DNA from: Methanothrix sp.
Lineage (GTDB): Archaea > Halobacteriota > Methanosarcinia > Methanotrichales > Methanotrichaceae
Length of the DNA stretch: 11,304 bases
Reading direction: 5' to 3'
Assembly: GCA_028688535.1 (NCBI GenBank)
Contig: JAQTXY010000030.1
Location: 1-11,304, forward strand
In this document: piece by piece, positions 7,698-11,304 of the stretch
Position numbering within the stretch: the stretch's first letter is position 1
How the letters are laid out: each line of letters opens with the position of its first letter
Notes under the pieces: generated by a model
Seen by the model: only the letters and a program-made list of their open reading frames with translations
Databases searched by the model: none
What the model was told of the DNA's origin: nothing
Position numbers and translations under genes: made by a program

Positions 7698-8966
7698 TTA
7701 GCTGCAAAACCACCGGTTGTCCGCCTTGGCAAAGGCAGCATCCGCCTCAGAATTGCGTCCCAGGGCCTTCAGCGCAGCACCTTTGTAATACCAGGCATCT
7801 CCATTCAGGGGATACAGTACCAGGAGCCTATCGCAGATCTTGATTGCTTCATCGTAGGCTTTGATGGCTTCATCATGTTTGCCCATCTTGTCAAGCACAT
7901 TGCCTTTGCCTATCCAGGCGCGAGGGGAATCTGTCTCCGCTGTTGCTTCAATGGCCCTGTCATAGGCATCAATGGCCACATCGTATCTTTCCATCTCCGA
8001 AAGAGCAAGGCCCTTGTCGCACCAGGCCTCGTAAACGAAATAAGGTCTCAATTCAATGACCTTATCAAAGGCTTGAAGGGACTCGTTGTAGCTTCCCAGT
8101 TTTGCCAGAGCATTGCCTTCGCCCTGCCAGCCACGAGCTAAATAGTACGTGCCTGTGCCGAAAGCATCTGCAGAATAATTCAGCTCGATCGTTTTGTCGT
8201 AGATGGCCTTGGCATCTTCGTACTTGCCGATCTTCATCAAGGCATCTGCTTTACTGATCCAGGCGTGTGCCATAGCTGAGGGGCTTCGTTCGGTGTTGGA
8301 TGCCGCTGCATCAAAGTCTTCGATGGACAGGTTATGCTCGCCGAGGTTGAAAAGAGCGCGACCCCGCATCATCCGGGCATCGTAGTATTCCGGAACTATC
8401 ATAACAGCTTTGTCGAAAGACAAAAGAGCCTCATTCATACGTCCAGCCTGCTGAAGTACAACGGCTCTGGTCAGCCAGAGGCCGGATAGCTCTTCGGTCT
8501 GGTTGCCCTGATATCTTCCGATATTCTCGATGGCTCGGTCAACGGCTTCCACTGATTCATTGTTTCTACGCATGGACATGAGCGTGGCACTTTTGAAATC
8601 CCAGGCTTGGGGATTCTTTGGGTCTATCTGAAGGGCATTATCAAGAGCTTCCAGGGACTCATTGTAAATGCTTTCATTGCCGGTGAAGGTGGCCATGCTT
8701 GTGAGAGTCTGCCCCTTAAAGGACCAGATCGTTGAATTCAGGGGGTCCAGCTCTATGGCTTTATCGAAGGCTTTGAGGGATTCATTGTATTTACTGGCAA
8801 GTGCCGTGTTCATCCAGTATTCTGTCGTATTTTCCTCAGCTGCTGCCGAGGTGCACAGAATAGCCAGCGATATCAAATATAAAATAAGCTTAAAGCCGGC
8901 ATGCGATCTTTCAGGCGATTGACGATAAACATGTTCAATTTTTGTAAATTTACTGATATTTTTCAT
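7698..8966 (-). CDS. Exported TPR-repeat protein with N-terminal extension, 422 residues
   Basis: First gene of the TPR run. About ten TPR units, for example YEAWCDKGLALSEMERYDVA and PRAWIGKGNVLDKMGKHDEA, and ten sequons in the mature part, many as YNES at the turn between the two helices. The signal peptide core FKLILYLISLAILC, then TSAAA, lines up position by position with that of the 501-residue protein but is preceded by 22 extra polar residues (MKNISKFTKIEHVYRQSPER and two more). The codons in between are neither ATG, GTG nor TTG, so 8966 is the only normal start, although it lacks the shared leader and a strong Shine-Dalgarno. An ATG at the ancestral place exists but is out of frame. 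The terminal unit is present (ALKALGRNSEADAAFAKA) but ends DNRWFCS instead of KELG. Confidence 0.87.
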   Translation of the reverse strand: MKNISKFTKIEHVYRQSPERSHAGFKLILYLISLAILCTSAAAEENTTEYWMNTALASKYNESLKAFDKAIELDPLNSTIWSFKGQTLTSMATFTGNESIYNESLEALDNALQIDPKNPQAWDFKSATLMSMRRNNESVEAVDRAIENIGRYQGNQTEELSGLWLTRAVVLQQAGRMNEALLSFDKAVMIVPEYYDARMMRGRALFNLGEHNLSIEDFDAAASNTERSPSAMAHAWISKADALMKIGKYEDAKAIYDKTIELNYSADAFGTGTYYLARGWQGEGNALAKLGSYNESLQAFDKVIELRPYFVYEAWCDKGLALSEMERYDVAIDAYDRAIEATAETDSPRAWIGKGNVLDKMGKHDEAIKAYDEAIKICDRLLVLYPLNGDAWYYKGAALKALGRNSEADAAFAKADNRWFCS

Positions 8967-9099
8967 CAGATCACGCTTCTTTTAAAATTTATTCTGCTCC
9001 GGCGTAGTATTCGTCTCAATATTGCGGCCATTCATATGGCGCATCCTCGCGGAACAGTCGTATCGTTTTACGTCATTTGTCGGATTACGACACTCAACG

Positions 9100-9107
9100 A
9101 ATATAAA
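9100..9107 (-). promoter_or_regulatory. Candidate archaeal BRE/TATA promoter of the TPR gene run
   Basis: The minus strand reads GGAAAGTTTATATTCG: a purine-rich BRE next to TTTATATT, close to the archaeal consensus TTTATATA. Transcription would start near 9077, giving a leader of about 110 bases before the ATG at 8966. It is the best promoter match seen in the window; transcript mapping is needed to prove it. Confidence 0.5.
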
Positions 9108-9151
9108 CTTTCCGGACAATGCAAAAATATGGCTACTAATTAACACTATGC

Positions 9152-9180
9152 TAATATATATTAATAATAAAATTATTATT
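9152..9180. repeat. Two adjacent AT palindromes
   Basis: TAATATATATTA (9152-9163) is a perfect 12-base palindrome. It runs into AATAATAA-AA-TTATTATT (9163-9180), an inverted repeat with 8-base arms and a 2-base centre. They lie between the divergent gene groups. They could be TATA elements for either side, a binding site for a dimeric regulator, or simple AT-rich sequence. Confidence 0.5.
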
Positions 9181-9308
9181 TTCCGAAGCGGAATTGTTAA
9201 GGTTTCTCGTTGTTCGTGTTGGGAATGGACTATTAGAATCATCTATTTTTGACCCAAAAGGAATAATAACCCATAGAGCAATTCAAACCAATTCAACCGG
9301 AGAATTAG

Positions 9309-9947
9309 ATGATTCGCGTCATATCCCTGGACATGGACGGAACCCTGGTTAAAACCAGATTCGTCGACAAGGTCTGGATGGAAGGCATACCCATGCTTTA
9401 TGCTGAAAAGACCGGCCTGGACTTTCCCGTTGCCAGAAGTTACGTAATTGGCGAGTACATGAAGGTCGGCAGCGATCATTTGGAGTGGTATGACCTGCTC
9501 TACTGGATCGATAAGTTTGGGCTGAAGGTGGGTAAAGTTGAGCTCTTGCAGATATACGAGGACGAGATCGAGATCTATCCTGAGGTGCAAGAGGTGCTGG
9601 ATCATCTCTCTCTAAGCTACGATCTGGTAGTGACATCCAACGCTGCTCGCGAGTTCATCGACTTTGAGCTGGACGGCCTGTCGGACTACTTTAGAGAGGT
9701 CTTTTCCGCCACCTCTGATTTCCGGGAGGTAAAGAAATCGCCTCTGATCTATGGCACAGTCTGCGCCCACATGGGTGTCAAGCCCTTTGAGGTTCTGCAT
9801 ATCGGCGATCATTACAGTTACGATTATGAGTCTCCTCTGGAGGCGGGTCTGGATGCACTCTTCTTAGACCGCAAGGGAGAACGATCCGGGCGAGAGGTAG
9901 TGGGCGATCTGCGAGAAGCAATGGTGCTGATTGACGGGTGTATTTAA
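9309..9947 (+). CDS. HAD-superfamily hydrolase (probable phosphatase)
   Basis: 212-residue cytosolic hydrolase; the family usually removes phosphate from small molecules through an aspartyl-phosphate intermediate. All four motifs are visible: motif I DMDGTL with nucleophile Asp8 and acid/base Asp10; motif II VVTSNA (Thr109/Ser110); motif III Lys142/Lys143 in EVKKSP; motif IV HIGDHYSYDYESP with Asp167 and Asp172. An alpha-helical cap lies between motifs I and II (about 20-95), as in the phosphoglycolate-phosphatase-like subgroup; the substrate cannot be told. The start at 9309 has GGAG at 9299-9302. Its stop is two bases before the pyrF ATG, so the two are almost surely co-transcribed. Confidence 0.9.
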   Translation: MIRVISLDMDGTLVKTRFVDKVWMEGIPMLYAEKTGLDFPVARSYVIGEYMKVGSDHLEWYDLLYWIDKFGLKVGKVELLQIYEDEIEIYPEVQEVLDHLSLSYDLVVTSNAAREFIDFELDGLSDYFREVFSATSDFREVKKSPLIYGTVCAHMGVKPFEVLHIGDHYSYDYESPLEAGLDALFLDRKGERSGREVVGDLREAMVLIDGCI

Positions 9948-9949
9948 AC

Positions 9950-10609
9950 ATGAAGAAAGATACAAGGCTGATCCTGGCGCTTGATGTCACCAGCCGGGAA
10001 AAGGCACTTTCACTGGCTTTGCAGCTCAAAGATTACTTCGACGCCATCAAGATCGGCTATCCACTTATCCTATCGGCGGGTCTCGGAATCGTAACCGAGA
10101 TCAGTGCTCTTGCTCCGGTCATTGCCGATCTGAAGGTAGCTGACATTCCCAACACCAATCGGCTCATCTGTCAGGCGGTGCTCGATGCTGGGGCGGGCGG
10201 AATCATCGCTCAGGCCTTTCCGGGAAAGGACTCTTTGCAGGCCTGTGCCAAGAGCGCCGCTGAGCACGGAGCAGATCTCTTTGTGGTCACGGAGATGAGC
10301 CATCCCGGTGCAGAGCTGTTTATGGCACCCCTGGCCGAGAAGATGGCCCGGCTGGCGGCGGAGGTGGGCGCCGCCGGAGTGGTGGCTCCTGCCACGCGCC
10401 CGGATAGAATTAGGCAAATCCGATCCATCATCGGAGAGCGCATCATTATCTCGCCCGGCGTGGGTACCCAGGGCGGTTCAGCCGCTGCAGCTCTGCAGGC
10501 AGGTGCAGATTATCTGATAGTAGGCAGATCGGTCTATGAGGCAGAAGATCCGGTTTTATCGGCAAAGAAGCTTCTCGCTCTTCAAAACTTTTCTATATCT
10601 GCAGAATGA
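9950..10609 (+). CDS. pyrF: Orotidine 5'-phosphate decarboxylase
   Basis: Catalyses the last step of de novo UMP synthesis, decarboxylation of OMP, as a TIM-barrel dimer in the cytosol. With the ATG at 9950 it has 219 residues. Seen: LILALDV with Asp12; IKIGYPL with Lys34; the catalytic DLKVADIPNTN with Asp60, Lys62 and Asp65; the TEMSHPGAE loop at 114-122; and the phosphate-binding parts SPGVGTQGG (168-176) and VGRSVYEAEDP (191-201). The DxKxxDIP pattern and length are those of the archaeal short form. A GTG at 9938 in the same frame would overlap the HAD gene and add only four residues; ATG is preferred because RLILALDV then falls at the usual distance. The thiamine-binding gene follows after nine bases. 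Confidence 0.96.
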   Translation: MKKDTRLILALDVTSREKALSLALQLKDYFDAIKIGYPLILSAGLGIVTEISALAPVIADLKVADIPNTNRLICQAVLDAGAGGIIAQAFPGKDSLQACAKSAAEHGADLFVVTEMSHPGAELFMAPLAEKMARLAAEVGAAGVVAPATRPDRIRQIRSIIGERIIISPGVGTQGGSAAAALQAGADYLIVGRSVYEAEDPVLSAKKLLALQNFSISAE

Positions 10610-10618
10610 TGTACTACT

Positions 10619-10906
10619 ATGATCGTAGCGGATTTCACCACTATTCCCATGGGCGCGGGAACCAGCGCCTCTCAATATGTGCAGGCTGTTCATGAGCTTT
10701 TGAATCAGTCCGGCATTAAATTCGTTGCCGGACCCATGTCTACATCCGTTGAGGCAAGCAGCTTTGAGCAGCTCTTTAAAGTGATAAAAGAAGCAAACAA
10801 AAAGCTGGCCGATATGGGTGTTCAGAGAATAGTAACATCTATTCGTATCGATTATCGTCTCGATAAGGATATCACTATTGAGTCCAAATTAGGCCGATCG
10901 AAATGA
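10619..10906 (+). CDS. MTH1187/YkoF-type thiamine-binding protein
   Basis: 95-residue protein of the family long listed as UPF0045/DUF77, which has a ferredoxin-like fold and forms multimers; members such as YkoF bind thiamine, while the cellular role in archaea is not settled. Seen: the N-terminal strand MIVADFTTIPMGAGTSASQY (family pattern: Pro-x-Gly-x-Gly-Thr-Ser), the GPMSTSVEA strand at about 38-46, a helix to about 66, and the closing strand MGVQRIVTSIRIDYRLDK. It has normal length for the family. It lies nine bases after pyrF, probably the same transcript; no clear ribosome site is seen, which fits coupling to pyrF translation. Confidence 0.9.
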   Translation: MIVADFTTIPMGAGTSASQYVQAVHELLNQSGIKFVAGPMSTSVEASSFEQLFKVIKEANKKLADMGVQRIVTSIRIDYRLDKDITIESKLGRSK

Positions 10907-10953
10907 ATATTAATGATGATGTTAATGCTCTTCTTTAAATTGGTGTCTTAGTT

Positions 10954-11304
10954 ATGGGCAGCTACTTTAGCGATAAAATAAATGATGTCAGCGTCATATT
11001 AGATGAGTTGAACGGCAAAATTGCAGAGAATTGCCCGACCTGTCAAGCCGTTTCCGAAATGATGGAGCGTCTTAGGGTCGGCCTGGAGGAGCTGGAAGAT
11101 CGCAGTCGCAATATCGCCAGTATAATTGAAAATGCTCCAGTGGCCATTGCTATTGTTGAAAAGGATGGAACCTTCATCAGCATAAATTCAAAATTTATTG
11201 ATACTTTCGGCTATAGTTTCCAGGATATCTCTTGTGGAAAAGAATGGTTTAAAAGAGCATATCCAGACGCGGATTATCGACGGTTCGCCATAGATACCTG
11301 GATT
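10954..11304 (+). CDS. PAS-domain sensor protein, cut by the window end
   Basis: 117 codons, open to the right edge. The N-terminal 50 residues are helical and polar, with a CPTC pair (Cys27, Cys30) and a likely coiled coil (SEMMERLRVGLEELEDRSRN). A PAS domain begins at about 52: IIENAPVAIAIVEKDGTFIS, then INSKFIDTFGYS and a segment EWFKRAYPDADYRRFA typical of a PAS subgroup in sensor kinases and regulators. No membrane segment is seen, so it should be cytoplasmic. The output domain is outside; a histidine kinase is likely but not shown. The ATG at 10954 is the first after an in-frame TAA (10936-10938), with GGTG about eight bases before it. The 47-base gap after the thiamine-binding gene holds no clear terminator. 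Confidence 0.8.
   Translation, partial: MGSYFSDKINDVSVILDELNGKIAENCPTCQAVSEMMERLRVGLEELEDRSRNIASIIENAPVAIAIVEKDGTFISINSKFIDTFGYSFQDISCGKEWFKRAYPDADYRRFAIDTWI

Larger units (their letters stand above)
8967..9308. other. Divergent intergenic region between the TPR run and the HAD-pyrF group
   Basis: 342 bases without a convincing gene. The part from about 9098 to 9250 is strikingly AT-rich. It holds a BRE/TATA-like box facing the TPR genes (9100-9107), two adjacent AT palindromes (9152-9180), a small GCCAT-TCAT-ATGGC hairpin (9027-9040), and a direct repeat AATTCAA just before the HAD ribosome site (9280-9296). The plus-strand promoter is unclear; GGAATAATAA at about 9260-9269 is a weak candidate. 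Confidence 0.7.

Noticed and set aside
8982..9242. 86-residue minus-strand frame with a hydrophobic stretch
   Set aside because: It spans the AT-rich promoter region and overlaps the TATA candidate. Its hydrophobic part comes from AT-rich codons (Ile, Leu), and it has no ribosome site or recognisable family.
9938..9949. GTG start for pyrF
   Set aside because: It overlaps the end of the HAD gene and adds only four residues; the ATG at 9950 gives the normal N-terminus.

Overview
The window looks archaeal and methanogen-like, most probably Methanosarcinales and perhaps Methanothrix (Methanosaeta); the genus is inferred. The supporting signs are an archaeal TrmY tRNA methyltransferase, an archaeal-type PyrF, an archaeal BRE/TATA-like promoter, multi-domain GAF/PAS sensor proteins, and exported TPR proteins dense in N-glycosylation sequons. 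No mobile element, CRISPR array, rRNA or tRNA was seen.

Layout. Positions 1-8966 are all on the minus strand. Reading in the direction of transcription from 8966, four exported tetratricopeptide-repeat (TPR) proteins of 422, 203, 501 and 528 residues lie head to tail with gaps of about 40 bases. They are followed by a 199-residue exported protein of unknown function, a broken TPR gene fragment, a broken winged-helix DNA-binding fragment, and an intact trmY. After a 145-base gap comes a GAF-PAS-GAF histidine kinase that runs off the left edge. Positions 8967-9308 form an AT-rich divergent intergenic region carrying the best promoter candidate and two adjacent AT palindromes. On the plus strand from 9309 there is a tight run: a HAD hydrolase, pyrF, and an MTH1187/YkoF-type thiamine-binding protein. 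A PAS-domain sensor protein follows and is cut by the right edge.

How the parts fit. The TPR genes are a duplicated family. Three share a 21-residue signal peptide with Cys16 and Ala21 in fixed places, and two share an identical 12-base leader up to the start codon. All intact members except the 528-residue one end in a related capping unit. The cluster is still changing: the 528-residue gene has a stop codon immediately before an in-frame remnant of the capping unit, a one-TPR fragment carries its tail in another frame, and the 422-residue gene has 22 extra residues before its signal peptide. The TPR proteins probably act outside the membrane as a binding scaffold or envelope component, but the sequence does not name a partner. 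The HAD-pyrF-thiamine-binding group is ordinary metabolism. The flanking sensor genes have no demonstrated link to the TPR cluster.
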